A stretch of DNA of 64,000 bases from Bacteroidota bacterium (GCA_016868815.1 VGFQ01000001.1:372001-436000), one strand, 5' to 3'. Shown: positions 44,840 to 54,669, counted from the first letter of the stretch. Made by a program: numbers and translations. The notes: generated by a model not told the origin, from the letters alone.

Positions 44840-46315
44840 TTATCCGAACTGCTTCAGCACCTGGCCGGAGACAACTTCACCACTGATCAAACTGGGTGGG
44901 ACCCCTGGTCCGGGTACTGTCAATTGGCCTGTGTAGAAGAGGTTGTCGAGACGGGCGCTGCGGCAGGAAGGCTTCAGATGGGCAGTCTGCAAGAGCGTAT
45001 TGGCGAGTCCGTAGGCATTACCTTTAAAGGCATTGTAATCTTGTTGGAAATTCTGTTGGCAATATGACTGCTTAAAGAGAAGATGTTGGCGGATGTCCAC
45101 ACCGGTAAACTTTTGCAGCCGGTCGGCCATGATCTCAAAATAACGTGCTCGAATCTCCTCTGTATCGCTGGCCAATCCAGCCGCCAGCGGAATCAGGAAG
45201 ACCAGGTTTTCACAACCGGCGGGGGCGGCTGCCTCATCCGTCACACTGGAAGCGCTGAGGTAGAACAGGGGCTTCTCTGGCCACTGTTTGGTGATATAGA
45301 TGTCACGAGCATGCGGCTCAAAAGGCTCATCGAAGAACAAGGAATGGTGAGGAATGCCCGGGATGCGGGTGTCGAGTCCTACGAAATACAGCAAGGCCCC
45401 TGGTGCCATCAGCCGGCGGTCCCACCATCCCTGGGAATAGCTTCGATATGGCTTGGGCAAGAGCTGGGATTCAATGAAATGATAGTCGGCCCCTCCAATG
45501 ACGACATCCGCTTCATAGCTTTCCCCTCCGGTGGTGTGAACACTTCGAATGTTTCTGCCACTGATTTCGACCCGGTCAACCGTTCGTCCGAATTGGAAGG
45601 TGGCTCCTTGCTCTACGGCGAGCCGGTGCATGGCCTCAACGACGGAATACATCCCACCCATCGGATACCAGGTACCCAGCCGAATATCTGCATAGTTCAT
45701 GAGGCTATAGAGGGCAGGGGTGTCTTCCGGCCTGGCACCCAGAAACAAGACCGGGAACTCCAATAGCTGACGGATTTTGGGATGCTTAAAATGTTTGGCT
45801 ACATGGCTTTGGATTGATCGGAACACATCCAGCCGGAAGAGACCTCGAATTAGGTCGACATCCAGCAGTTCGGCCAGTGACTGCCCCGGCTTATACACCA
45901 ACTTGTCGATCCCCACGCGATACTTGTACTCGGCCTCGTGGAGAAAACGACCCAACTGGGTGGCAGCACCTGGCTCCAGGCTCTCCAGCAAGTCGCAGAG
46001 CGCTTCATAAGAAGCAGGCACATCCATCGGGCCATCTGACCAATATACACGGTAGGATGGGTCGAGACGGACGAGTGAATAGTAATCCTCTACCCGCTTG
46101 CCAAACCGCCCAAAGAATCGATCGAAGACATCCGGCATCCAATAGAAGCTGGGGCCTATGTCGAACGTAAAGCCGGCAGCTTGTAAACGCCGGGCCCTGC
46201 CACCGGGTATCTCATGCTTCTCCAGCACCGTCACCTGCCAGCCCGCACGGGCCATAAACGAAGCAGCAGAAAGCCCGGCAAAGCCGCTGCCAATGATGAC
46301 TGCTTTTTTTGTCAA
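44840..46315 (-). CDS. crtI: Phytoene desaturase
   Basis: 491 residues. FAD site VIIGSGFAGLSAASFMARAGW near residues 5-25 with Glu-Lys-His...Gly-Gly-Arg-Ala-Arg, and the C-terminal LFYTGQLTVPGPGVPPSLISGEVVSGQV family motif. Converts phytoene to lycopene. The start is not ATG: TTG at 46315 gives the family's usual beginning (M)TKKAVIIGSG; GTG at 46360 would add 15 poorly conserved residues. Second gene of the sigma-crtI-crtB unit; no cyclase or ketolase gene is in the window. Confidence 0.95.
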   Translation of the reverse strand: MTKKAVIIGSGFAGLSAASFMARAGWQVTVLEKHEIPGGRARRLQAAGFTFDIGPSFYWMPDVFDRFFGRFGKRVEDYYSLVRLDPSYRVYWSDGPMDVPASYEALCDLLESLEPGAATQLGRFLHEAEYKYRVGIDKLVYKPGQSLAELLDVDLIRGLFRLDVFRSIQSHVAKHFKHPKIRQLLEFPVLFLGARPEDTPALYSLMNYADIRLGTWYPMGGMYSVVEAMHRLAVEQGATFQFGRTVDRVEISGRNIRSVHTTGGESYEADVVIGGADYHFIESQLLPKPYRSYSQGWWDRRLMAPGALLYFVGLDTRIPGIPHHSLFFDEPFEPHARDIYITKQWPEKPLFYLSASSVTDEAAAPAGCENLVFLIPLAAGLASDTEEIRARYFEIMADRLQKFTGVDIRQHLLFKQSYCQQNFQQDYNAFKGNAYGLANTLLQTAHLKPSCRSARLDNLFYTGQLTVPGPGVPPSLISGEVVSGQVLKQFG

Positions 46316-46369
46316 CGTCTCTGAAATTATGAGATTATTCAGCTGCGGCCTCCAGGCCACCGTCCATCT

Positions 46370-46870
46370 TTAAAATCTTGAAATCTGCTCTTTGAGGAGC
46401 CTGCGGGCAAAGTGGATACGGCTTTTGATCGTTCCGAGGGGCTCATCGAGCGCATGGGCAATCTCGTGATACTTATACCCCTCAAAATAGAGAAGGAATG
46501 GCTGGCGGAAGATCTCAGGGAGACCATGGATAGCCTGCTGAACATCCTTCATCCGCAAGCTACTTTCCGCGCCACTATCAATGGTCGACTGGTTATAATC
46601 TAACAGAAAGTCATTGGAAGAGTTGTCGAAGATGGTATTTTGCTTGGCTTTCCTGCGGTAATTATTAATGAAAATGTTCCGCATGATGGTATAGAGCCAT
46701 GCCTTGATATTGGTGCCGACGCTGTATTTGTCATGGTTGGCCAAGGCCCGATACATGGTCTCCTGGAGCAGATCTTTGGCAGCCTCATGGTCCTTCGTCA
46801 AAGTCACAGCAAAGGGCTTCAGGAACTCTGTGTTCTGCAGCAGCATCTGGTTGAAATCTTGCTTGGACAT
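46370..46870 (-). CDS. ECF-type RNA polymerase sigma factor
   Basis: 166 residues. Region 2 (AKDLLQETMYRALANHDKY, KAWLYTIMRNIFINNYRR) and region 4 (QAIHGLPEIFRQPFLLYFEGYKYHEIAHALDEPLGTIKSRIHFARRLLKEQ) are clear. No anti-sigma gene adjoins it; control may instead come from the B12-domain MerR protein encoded upstream. First gene of the crt unit. Downstream crtI starts within 60 bp. ATG at 46870. Confidence 0.93.
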   Translation of the reverse strand: MSKQDFNQMLLQNTEFLKPFAVTLTKDHEAAKDLLQETMYRALANHDKYSVGTNIKAWLYTIMRNIFINNYRRKAKQNTIFDNSSNDFLLDYNQSTIDSGAESSLRMKDVQQAIHGLPEIFRQPFLLYFEGYKYHEIAHALDEPLGTIKSRIHFARRLLKEQISRF

Positions 46871-46873
46871 GGT

Positions 46874-46909
46874 TTTTGTTTAACAGGTTCAGGCCAAAGC
46901 TAAACAAAA
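46874..46909. promoter_or_regulatory. Operator-like inverted repeat 1
   Basis: Half-sites TTTTGTTTA (46874-46882) and TAAACAAAA (46901-46909) separated by 18 bp. The second half overlaps the -7 element and the first lies in the leader, so a bound protein would block transcription. The MerR-type regulator encoded 120 bp upstream is the natural candidate. Confidence 0.6.
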
Positions 46910-46927
46910 GTCTGCCAACCAGCCAAA
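46895..46927 (-). promoter_or_regulatory. Bacteroidota-type promoter for sigma-crtI-crtB
   Basis: On the minus strand, -33 TTTG (46924-46927) and -7 TAGCTTTG (46895-46902) match the TTTG / TAnnTTTG consensus exactly, with a 21-bp spacer. Transcription would start near 46888, giving a leader of about 18 nt. Confidence 0.7.
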
Positions 46928-46928
46928 T

Positions 46929-46964
46929 GTTTGTTTAATTTTTTTAAAAAAAAACTAAACAAAA
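46929..46964. promoter_or_regulatory. Operator-like inverted repeat 2
   Basis: Half-sites GTTTGTTTA (46929-46937) and TAAACAAAA (46956-46964), again exactly 18 bp apart, placed just upstream of the -33 element and 55 bp from repeat 1. Same spacing and nearly identical arms as repeat 1. Confidence 0.6.
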
Positions 46965-46989
46965 GGCTGGCGCCGGAGAAATGAGGCTA

Positions 46990-47871
46990 TTACTGAATCG
47001 TGGAAATGAATTCAGTGACCTCCTGGAGGGATTTTTTGAAAACAATCTGGGGGGGGATCTTTCTCTCGTAAGCCAATGCAAGCTTACCGGATATGATCAT
47101 GGGCGTGGAGTCAAAACGCTTCAATGACTGAGCGAGGAAGCGGTCGAAGTTGAAGGCATGAGAAACAGAGGTCAGATGAGTGTACAGGAAGTCAGGTTTC
47201 ATATACCCAATGACTTGTTGCACGTCATTCAAAGGTACGTTGGCGCCCAAGTAGATTACTCGAATCCCCCTACTTTTCATCATGTAATAGACAAACAGAA
47301 GGCCCAGCTCATGAAACTCTCCTTCAGGCAAAAAGAGGAGCAGGGTCTTGGGGATATGCACATGGGTATTGATAGTATCGATCCCCACTAGGATTTTCTG
47401 GCGGATAATATTAGAGACCAGATGTTCCTGGGCAGGGATGATATGTCCTGTCATCCATAGGACGCCTATGCGCTCCAGGAAGGGGAAAATAATCTGGCTG
47501 ATGGATTTTTCGATCCCTCGCTGGCGGATGTAATCGGTGAGCCTGAATTCAAAAGCATCCATCTCCATGTCAACCATGGCCTGAATCAGTTCGTTGATGA
47601 CCTTCTCATGCTGAGCCAAGGCGTTGCTGAGATGGTTGATTTTGTCGTTGATCTCCGGCTCACTCATCCGATCGATGTGGGAGATCTTATAGCCGTACTT
47701 ATTTAGGAGGGCTATATTCAAAATCTTCTTAAGTTCCTCGTTATTATAATAACGGATGTTGGTATCTGTCCGTCGGGGCTTGAGAAATGAGTAGCGTTGC
47801 TCCCATATACGGATGGTATGGGCCTTGATCCCAGTCAGGTTTTCCAGATCTTTGATCGTAAATGCGTTCAT
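46990..47871 (-). CDS. MerR-type regulator with B12-binding domain (CarH/LitR-like)
   Basis: 293 residues. N-terminal MerR winged helix (about 1-70, TIKDLENLTGIKAHTIRIWEQRY), helical bundle with Trp139-x9-Glu149-His150, the CarH upper-face motif, and a Rossmann-type cobalamin domain with Glu185-Phe-His187-Glu-Leu-Gly190, matching the (E/D)xHxxG ligand motif. Such proteins bind adenosylcobalamin in the dark, tetramerise, repress, and lose DNA binding when light breaks the Co-C bond. The residue after the Trp is Met, where Thermus CarH has the His that captures cobalt after light. Upstream of the crt unit on the same strand; carH/litR-like. Confidence 0.88.
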   Translation of the reverse strand: MNAFTIKDLENLTGIKAHTIRIWEQRYSFLKPRRTDTNIRYYNNEELKKILNIALLNKYGYKISHIDRMSEPEINDKINHLSNALAQHEKVINELIQAMVDMEMDAFEFRLTDYIRQRGIEKSISQIIFPFLERIGVLWMTGHIIPAQEHLVSNIIRQKILVGIDTINTHVHIPKTLLLFLPEGEFHELGLLFVYYMMKSRGIRVIYLGANVPLNDVQQVIGYMKPDFLYTHLTSVSHAFNFDRFLAQSLKRFDSTPMIISGKLALAYERKIPPQIVFKKSLQEVTEFISTIQ

Positions 47872-47931
47872 GGAGACAACAACAGGTTTGACCCTGATTT
47901 GTTCAGTGATTGGAAAAATTGACCCGCAGGG

Positions 47932-48672
47932 CTAGAGACGGGTATTCATCAGTCCCTTCTCATGGACCAGCTGGGCGAGGGGGGGGGTCAAGGGCAGTTC
48001 TCGCAATGCCTGTAGGTGTTTCTCGTGATGAAGGTCGGTACCCAGGAAGTCGACCATGTCATGCTTGACAAGGTATTCTGCAGCTTGACGGACTGGCTGA
48101 CCGTAATACCCGCTGAAAGACAATAAGTTACATTGGAAAAGGCAGCCCATGTCCCTGATGTCAGCATACTGCTGGGGTTTGGACTGATAAAAGAAATAAC
48201 GTTCGGGATGGGCAAAGACAGGCTGGTACCCTTTCATCTGGATCTCGAAAAGCACTTCCCGTAGATACATAGGGGGGTTGACAAAAGAAATCTCAACCAA
48301 GACAAAGCTATCCTTCAGGGTCAGCAACGGAACTTTTTTGGCAAGCATGCTGTCGACATTCCCATCCAGTAGATATTCCGCTGCATACCGGATGGGGACC
48401 TCCATGCCCTCTTCTGCCATTTTGATCTGAAGGTTATTATATGCCTCCTGGATGGTCCGCTTATTGTTGCGGAACATATCTTCCATGACATGAGGAGTTG
48501 CAGTGAGCTTTTGGTAGCCAAGGTCTAACAAACCCTTCACCAGCATCAAAGAAGTCTCCGGGTCCGGCGATCCATCGTCAATCCCGGGCAGGATATGGGA
48601 ATGCATATCCGTGCCCAACAATTCGAAGGGAAATGGTTCTGCCGGTTTCCGCTTTCGGAAAATGGAAAACAT
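47932..48672 (-). CDS. PHP-domain tyrosine phosphatase (CpsB/YwqE type)
   Basis: 246 residues. PHP metal motifs: Asp-Met-His-Ser-His-Ile-Leu-Pro-Gly-Ile-Asp-Asp near residue 22, Thr-Pro-His-Val-Met, His-Pro-Glu-Arg-Tyr near 155 and Gly-Thr-Asp-Leu-His-His near 215. CpsB-like phosphatases remove phosphate from the tyrosine kinase that controls capsule export. It lies at the distal end of the polysaccharide cluster; the kinase/export genes would be beyond the window. Confidence 0.9.
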   Translation of the reverse strand: MFSIFRKRKPAEPFPFELLGTDMHSHILPGIDDGSPDPETSLMLVKGLLDLGYQKLTATPHVMEDMFRNNKRTIQEAYNNLQIKMAEEGMEVPIRYAAEYLLDGNVDSMLAKKVPLLTLKDSFVLVEISFVNPPMYLREVLFEIQMKGYQPVFAHPERYFFYQSKPQQYADIRDMGCLFQCNLLSFSGYYGQPVRQAAEYLVKHDMVDFLGTDLHHEKHLQALRELPLTPPLAQLVHEKGLMNTRL

Positions 48673-48736
48673 GCGCGTAAGGGGATAATGTCAATTCTGA
48701 TGCAACCAGACAAAGTTACCCAATTCGTCAAATTCA

Positions 48737-49660
48737 TCAACGACCGGCGTAGGCAGCGTATACGGCACGGATGCCCTCTTCCAGCGGGATGCGATGATGC
48801 CAGCCTAAACCGTGCAGCTTGGAGACATCCAACAGCTTTCGGGGCGTTCCGTCGGGCTTGGACAGATCGTGCAAAATCGCACCTTCATATCCAACGATAC
48901 GGGCAACCAGGCGGGCCAACTCCCCGATTTCGATATCTTCCCCCGTACCAATGTTGACCAGTCCCGGGGCATCATAATGCGCCATCAGGTGGAGGCAGGC
49001 TTCCGCCAGGTCATCCACGTGGAGAAACTCCCTCCGGGGCTTGCCAGTCCCCCAGATGGTCACGCTTTCTGCAGCCGAAAGCCGGGCCTCATGGAATTTC
49101 CGAATCAATGCCGGCAGCACATGGGAGCCCAGCAGGTCATAATTATCATTGGGTCCATAAAGGTTGGTGGGCATCACCGAGATATAATGACAGCCATACT
49201 GGGACCGATAGGCATCGCATAGTTTGATCCCGGCGATCTTGGCAATGGCATAGGGCTCATTGGTGGGCTCTAAGGGGCCGGTCAGCAGATATTCCTCCTG
49301 CAGCGGCTGGGGCGCCATCTTGGGATAAATGCAGGAGGAGCCGAGGAAAAGTAGTTTACGGACGCCCTGCACATAGGAAGCGTGCACCACATGGCTCTGG
49401 ATCATGAGGTTGTCGTACAGGAATTCCCCTCGATAGGTATCATTGGCGAGGATACCTCCGACCTTTGCAGCCGCTAGAAAGACATAGTCAGGCTTGGCCT
49501 CGGCGAAAAAGGCGTTGACGGCGGACTGATTTCGGAGGTCTAGCTCTCCAGAGGTCCGAGTGATGATATGGTCGAACCCCCGGGCTTGCAGGAGCCGGAC
49601 GATGGCCGAGCCCACCATTCCACGATGACCCGCCACATAGATACTACTTCCCTTTTCCAT
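48737..49660 (-). CDS. fcl: GDP-L-fucose synthase
   Basis: 307 residues. SDR with Gly-His-Arg-Gly-Met-Val-Gly near residue 10, [19 protein letters not shown] and the catalytic [22 protein letters not shown] (YxxxK) near 140. Last two steps to GDP-L-fucose. ATG at 49660; a GTG at 49693 is the alternative and would overlap gmd. 29 bp after gmd. Confidence 0.95.
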   Translation of the reverse strand: MEKGSSIYVAGHRGMVGSAIVRLLQARGFDHIITRTSGELDLRNQSAVNAFFAEAKPDYVFLAAAKVGGILANDTYRGEFLYDNLMIQSHVVHASYVQGVRKLLFLGSSCIYPKMAPQPLQEEYLLTGPLEPTNEPYAIAKIAGIKLCDAYRSQYGCHYISVMPTNLYGPNDNYDLLGSHVLPALIRKFHEARLSAAESVTIWGTGKPRREFLHVDDLAEACLHLMAHYDAPGLVNIGTGEDIEIGELARLVARIVGYEGAILHDLSKPDGTPRKLLDVSKLHGLGWHHRIPLEEGIRAVYAAYAGR

Positions 49661-49689
49661 ACCAGGAAAGGGTTTGAAGGAATCCTGGA

Positions 49690-50805
49690 TCACTCATATT
49701 GTTTTCTCATGGAGAAACCTGAGTCAAGCAATAGCTTTTCTTTTCTGAAGATGTCCAGATCGGACTGGACCATATCGGTAACCAGCATCTGTAGATCATA
49801 GGTAGGCTTCCATCCCAGCTTGTCATGGGCTTTGGAGGCGTCTCCGATCAGAATATCAACCTCCGTAGGGCGATAATAACGGGCATCCACCGCAACGACT
49901 TCCTTGCCCTCCGGCAAGTGGAAGTCGGGATGCGCGCAAGCCGCTACGACCCCCACTTCTTTCTCCTCAGAACCCCTGAATTCGAGTTCTACGCCGACCT
50001 CGCGGAACGCCATGCGGACAAACTCTCTGACAGGCGTGGTGACACCGGTGGCTAGCACATAGTCTTCGGGATTGTCCTGCTGCAGGATCCGCCACATGCC
50101 CTCTACATAATCCTTGGCATGGCCCCAGTCGCGCTGGGCATTTAGATTCCCAAGGAAAATCTTGTCCTGCAGTCCTAAGGCGATCTTTGCTACGCCGCGG
50201 GTAATCTTCCGGGTCACAAAAGTCTCTCCTCGGACGGGCGACTCATGGTTGAAGAGGATACCATTGACGGCATACATCCCATAGGCTTCCCTGTAGTTGA
50301 CGGTGATCCAGTAAGCATAGAGTTTGGCGACCGCATAGGGAGAGCGGGGGTAGAAGGGGGTGGTCTCCGACTGTGGCACCGCCTGAACCAGGCCATAGAG
50401 CTCGGAAGTCGAAGCCTGGTAGACGCGGGTCTTGGAAATCAAGCCCAGCAGCCGTACAGCCTCGAGGATCCGGAGGGTTCCAATTCCGTCTGCATTGGCA
50501 GTATATTCAGGGGTTTCAAAGCTTACATGCACATGACTCATGGCAGCCAGGTTATAGATCTCATCGGGCTGGGTCTCCTGAATGATGCGGATCAGATTCG
50601 TGCTGTCGGTGAGATCTCCATAGTGTAGAGTCATCTGTACATTCCGCTCGTGAGGGTCAGCATAGAGATGATCGATGCGGTCGGTATTAAATAAAGAACT
50701 CCGGCGCTTAATGCCATGCACCGTATATCCCTTTTCGAGTAATAGTTCTGCCAGGTAGGAACCATCCTGACCGGTGATACCTGTAATCAATGCTGTCTTA
50801 CCCAT
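49690..50805 (-). CDS. gmd: GDP-mannose 4,6-dehydratase
   Basis: 371 residues. Thr-Gly-Ile-Thr-Gly-Gln-Asp-Gly near residue 10, Ser-Thr-Ser-Glu-Leu-Tyr-Gly near 130, catalytic [22 protein letters not shown] and [16 protein letters not shown]. First step of GDP-fucose synthesis from GDP-mannose, in the usual order before fcl. Confidence 0.97.
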   Translation of the reverse strand: MGKTALITGITGQDGSYLAELLLEKGYTVHGIKRRSSLFNTDRIDHLYADPHERNVQMTLHYGDLTDSTNLIRIIQETQPDEIYNLAAMSHVHVSFETPEYTANADGIGTLRILEAVRLLGLISKTRVYQASTSELYGLVQAVPQSETTPFYPRSPYAVAKLYAYWITVNYREAYGMYAVNGILFNHESPVRGETFVTRKITRGVAKIALGLQDKIFLGNLNAQRDWGHAKDYVEGMWRILQQDNPEDYVLATGVTTPVREFVRMAFREVGVELEFRGSEEKEVGVVAACAHPDFHLPEGKEVVAVDARYYRPTEVDILIGDASKAHDKLGWKPTYDLQMLVTDMVQSDLDIFRKEKLLLDSGFSMRKQYE

Positions 50806-50916
50806 GTGTCAGAGGTTTGAAGTATTCATAGGCTAAATAAACGAAGCAAGAGGATCATGAATTGTTCAGTAGAAAAATTTTTTATCACTAACAATCTGAT
50901 ATCCAATTCGTTTACA

Positions 50917-51672
50917 TCAGCCCCAAAACCGCAGGAACTGGTAAATTTTCCTTGCAGGCTTCAAATACAAAGTGAACCAGTAAGGCCTCACCCCGTTGGC
51001 TGTCCATGCTAGCCGGTCATTCCGATTGGCCCGAAGCCTTGCCAACAAACTCGCATTGCTGGCCCCTCCGGTTCGCATCCTTACCAAGACCTCAGGCAAG
51101 TAAGACAAACGAACCTGATGGCGGTGAATAAACCGAAGCATCAGTTCATAATCGCCGCAGGTACCCAACGCCAGGTTGAATCCCCCCAATTTTTCATATA
51201 TGGTACGACGCACAAAAAACGTCGGATGTGGGGGCATCCAACCCCATTTGAACTGTCCAGGCCTGTATTTGCCCGACTTCCAAGACCGTTGAATCCGACG
51301 CGGCTGATTCACATCGACATATACGAGATCCCCGTAGATGGCATCTACCGTGGGGTGTTCAAAGGCTGCAGCCACTTTTTCGAGGACTTTCGCATGCGCA
51401 TAGACATCATCTGAGTTCAGCAGGCCTATCACATCCCCGGTAGCCAACCGAATGCCTTTATTCATAGCATCGTAGATACCTTGGTCGGGTTCTGAGATCA
51501 TAGTCTGCGCGAAGGAACTATGTTGGCCAATGATGGCGAGCGTATCATCGGTGGAGGCACCGTCGATGATGATGTGTTCGACATCGGGGTGCGACTGGGA
51601 CTGGACAGACTGTAGCGTTTCACCAATGGTACGGGCTGAGTTATATGTAGCTGTGATGATGGATATACGCAT
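50917..51672 (-). CDS. Glycosyltransferase family 2
   Basis: 251 residues. GT-A fold: ITATYNSARTIGETLQSVQSQ at the N-terminus, HIIIDGASTDDTL, the metal motif LNSDD near residue 88 and GGFNLALGTCGDYELMLRF. Adds a sugar to the repeat unit. The TGA of the preceding carbamoyltransferase gene is separated from its ATG by one base, a coupled start. Confidence 0.93.
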   Translation of the reverse strand: MRISIITATYNSARTIGETLQSVQSQSHPDVEHIIIDGASTDDTLAIIGQHSSFAQTMISEPDQGIYDAMNKGIRLATGDVIGLLNSDDVYAHAKVLEKVAAAFEHPTVDAIYGDLVYVDVNQPRRIQRSWKSGKYRPGQFKWGWMPPHPTFFVRRTIYEKLGGFNLALGTCGDYELMLRFIHRHQVRLSYLPEVLVRMRTGGASNASLLARLRANRNDRLAWTANGVRPYWFTLYLKPARKIYQFLRFWG

Positions 51673-51673
51673 C

Positions 51674-53470
51674 TCACACTCCGTTTGATATGGTGCGATC
51701 GACGGATTCTAGCAGAGAGAGATCCTGTTCACCAATTCGCTCAATGACGCAATTTTCCAAAACGAGCATGTCCATCCGTGTCCGGAGGTAACAGTCTAGG
51801 GCTTCTTGTGGGGTGTTTACTATAGGTTCATTCTCATTGAAAGAAGTGTTCAACAGGATGGGGACACCCGTCTGCTGCCGGAAGGCATCAATGAGTGCAT
51901 GATAACGGGGAGAGATCTCCTGGTCAACCGTCTGTAATCTGCCGGTGCCGTCTACATGGGTCACGGCAGGAATCTCAGCCCTTTTCTCGGGACGGATCGG
52001 AAAAACTTTTTCCATGAAAGGCACTTCGTCGGTCCGACTGAACCAGTCGCCTGTATATTCTTTCAATATCGAAGGAGCAAACGGTCGGAAGCTCTCTCTT
52101 CGTTTGATCTTCAGGTTCAGGAGGTCCTTGGCATCTGGATTTCGGGGGTCTGCCAGGATCGACCGTCCCCCCAAGGCCCGGGGGCCAAACTCTGCCCGGC
52201 CCTGAAACCAGCCGACGACGCCTGGCTCGATGATCTTGCGGGCAACGGTCTCATAGAGTTCCGGATCTTCTAGCCGGCGGTAGGCAACGCCCCGGGCCTG
52301 GAGGATGGACTCAATCTCATCGTTCGAGAAGCGGATGCCGGTATACGCCGACCGGACGGACGGCATCCTGGCTCCACCCAGGTTATGGTGATAGTGATAT
52401 AAAGCTGAACCCATGGAGATCCCTGCATCATGGCCAGCAGATGGGATATAGACACCCGTGAATCCTGTGGCATCCACCATCTTACCATTGGCCACCGAAT
52501 TCTGAGCAACCCCCCCTGCCACACAAACCTTTTGAAGACCGGTCAGAGCCCTCACGGTACGCAGGCAATGAAAGATGATTTCCTCTGTAGCCCGTTGTAC
52601 AGAGGCTGCCAAGTCTCGGTGATAGTCTGTCAGCGCCTCCCCTGTCTTGCGCGGTACCCCGAACGTTTCGACAAAAGCAGGAGCATATAGATTCACCACC
52701 TGCGGGACATGGTTTACATATGTTACAAATGCAGACTGCGCCTCACGACTGGGTCGATGAAAGTACTGATCCTTCCAGCGGAACAGTCCACCCGGGATCA
52801 AATGCACCAGCCCCATGACTTTATCGACATATTTAGGCTCCCCATAAGGAGCCAGACCCATCACCTTGTACTCATCGCCATAGTGGGGGAAGCCCAGAAA
52901 CTGGGTAAAGGCCGTGTAGAATAGGCCGATCGACATGGGAAAATCAACACTGCCTAGCACCTCTATGCGCGACCCCCGACCGACCCCCATCATGGTAGTG
53001 GTAAAGTCGCCAGATCCATCGATGGACAACAAGGCAGCTTCCTCATAAGGGGAAGCATAGAAGGCAGAGGCCAGATGGCTTCGGTGATGTTCAATATTCC
53101 GGATCTTCGAACGGATCTGTTGGAAGGTAAGAGTAGGGTCCAGTGGTTCGAATAGCTCCTCCGGGCTGGTCTTGGCCCGGCTGCGCTGAAAACGTCGAAA
53201 GGCGCCAGCCCACAAGGAAGGGTTCTGCAGAAGATACTTGAATTTGCTCGCAACCTTCGCCCTTGGATCTGTACCGATGGTGATATGATCCACCTCTGCT
53301 AGTCTGATGCCGGCTTCCCGCAAGCAAAATTGGATCGAATGCAAGGGAAAACCTGCCCAGTGCTTGATGCGGGTAAACCGCTCCTCCTCCGTGGCGGCGA
53401 TCATCACGCCGTCTTTAAAAATGGCTGCAGAAGAATCGGCGTGGAAGGCGTTCAGTCCGAGGATGTACAT
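51674..53470 (-). CDS. Carbamoyltransferase (NodU/CmcH type)
   Basis: 598 residues. N-terminal Kae1-like ATPase part with GLNAFHADSSAAI, metal-binding His in EHHRSHLASAFYASPY near residue 125 and SIDGSGD; GGVAQNSVANGKM near 325; C-terminal YrdC-like part with GRAEFGPRALGGRSILADPRNP. Transfers a carbamoyl group to a sugar hydroxyl. Immediately follows the upstream glycosyltransferase (TAG directly before ATG) and is coupled to the next one. Rare in housekeeping polysaccharides, so the polymer is probably O-carbamoylated. Confidence 0.93.
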   Translation of the reverse strand: MYILGLNAFHADSSAAIFKDGVMIAATEEERFTRIKHWAGFPLHSIQFCLREAGIRLAEVDHITIGTDPRAKVASKFKYLLQNPSLWAGAFRRFQRSRAKTSPEELFEPLDPTLTFQQIRSKIRNIEHHRSHLASAFYASPYEEAALLSIDGSGDFTTTMMGVGRGSRIEVLGSVDFPMSIGLFYTAFTQFLGFPHYGDEYKVMGLAPYGEPKYVDKVMGLVHLIPGGLFRWKDQYFHRPSREAQSAFVTYVNHVPQVVNLYAPAFVETFGVPRKTGEALTDYHRDLAASVQRATEEIIFHCLRTVRALTGLQKVCVAGGVAQNSVANGKMVDATGFTGVYIPSAGHDAGISMGSALYHYHHNLGGARMPSVRSAYTGIRFSNDEIESILQARGVAYRRLEDPELYETVARKIIEPGVVGWFQGRAEFGPRALGGRSILADPRNPDAKDLLNLKIKRRESFRPFAPSILKEYTGDWFSRTDEVPFMEKVFPIRPEKRAEIPAVTHVDGTGRLQTVDQEISPRYHALIDAFRQQTGVPILLNTSFNENEPIVNTPQEALDCYLRTRMDMLVLENCVIERIGEQDLSLLESVDRTISNGV

Positions 53471-54649
53471 CTATGTAAATTGTTCCAGATACTTGCTAAC
53501 CATCTGTGCGGAGCCCTGCATACTCTCTTGAGCCAGATGCCAGGCACCCTGGCACCAGCCAAGGAGGGTAGGATGATCCATGGCTGCCGCCGCTTGCAGC
53601 TCATCCCGGAAGGGATGGTGGCTGTCGATGGGCAAATCCCATCCTGCCTTGGCTGACTGCAAACCCCTCCAGGGTGTCTGATCGCTGATCATGACGGGCC
53701 GGCCGGCTGCCAAAGCTTCAAAGATGGAATGTCCAAAGTTCTCGCCTTTGGTGGGAAGTACAAAAATATGAGATGCGCGGAGGATTTCAGATATCTCTTC
53801 ATGGGGGATATCCCGCTTGAAATGGACCTGATGGTGCGGCGCAAGGGTGAGGGCTTTTGCACGGCATGTTGCCTCATAGTCTTCGTCCTCAGCCATAAGA
53901 ACAGCCGTCAGTTCAATGGAAGCCTTGACCTCTGACAGGACTTGGAGCAAGAAGTCAAGGTTCTTGATCGGATGGCTTCGGCCGACGAAAGACAGTTTCA
54001 GCGATCCGGGCTGCTTATCAGGAGGAGGATAGAAGGCCCCGGGCAGACCGGGAAGATTTTCTATGCGACATATACAGGTAGCAGGGCCAAAAAAACGCCT
54101 CACGTCTGCTGCCTCGTTTTCGTTGGTTGCCTGAAATCGGATCCTTTGCGAGATGCCTATGCTGCGCAGCAACCATAGGAAGGCCCTCTTACGAAGCGGC
54201 TTAATAGCCAAGGCAGAAGCCATCAGCATCCCCCTGGGAGCAAGGAGTACGGATGCTGGCACCAGCCCCCATCGATGCATGAGCAATGGATAGATGACCA
54301 TATGCCGAGAGAACATGCTGTTCAGGTAAAGATGGTCAGGCTTCACCGCTCGGATGATCGATAAGAGTCGATGCCAGCGAAGGCTGCCCGGACTGGCATA
54401 AAAAACTCGGTGACGCGAACGCCATTGCCACTGGTCGGCCACTACCCCCTCATAAGGTGTTATGCATCCATAATCTCTGTCTGTCGTCAGCACATAGATG
54501 TCGAGCAACGCTTCCAAATGTTCCGCGAAATGGGCTACAGACCGGATGGGACCTCCAGCCCGGAATCCGGGCAGGTACCAGTCGGCCATCACCAGCACCC
54601 GGGGGCGGGCAGGGGATGCCGGGGACTTCATATCTGAATACTCAGGCAT
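53471..54649 (-). CDS. Glycosyltransferase family 4
   Basis: 392 residues. GT-B fold: VLVMADWYLPGFRAGGPIRSV at the N-terminus and the C-terminal Glu-x7-Glu motif in PTKGENFGHSIFEALAAGRPVMIS. Start ATG at 54649 or 54631; both lie downstream of asnB. The frame is open to 54862 but that part overlaps asnB. Confidence 0.9.
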   Translation of the reverse strand: MPEYSDMKSPASPARPRVLVMADWYLPGFRAGGPIRSVAHFAEHLEALLDIYVLTTDRDYGCITPYEGVVADQWQWRSRHRVFYASPGSLRWHRLLSIIRAVKPDHLYLNSMFSRHMVIYPLLMHRWGLVPASVLLAPRGMLMASALAIKPLRKRAFLWLLRSIGISQRIRFQATNENEAADVRRFFGPATCICRIENLPGLPGAFYPPPDKQPGSLKLSFVGRSHPIKNLDFLLQVLSEVKASIELTAVLMAEDEDYEATCRAKALTLAPHHQVHFKRDIPHEEISEILRASHIFVLPTKGENFGHSIFEALAAGRPVMISDQTPWRGLQSAKAGWDLPIDSHHPFRDELQAAAAMDHPTLLGWCQGAWHLAQESMQGSAQMVSKYLEQFT

Positions 54650-54669
54650 CAGACAATGGATGAGTTGGA

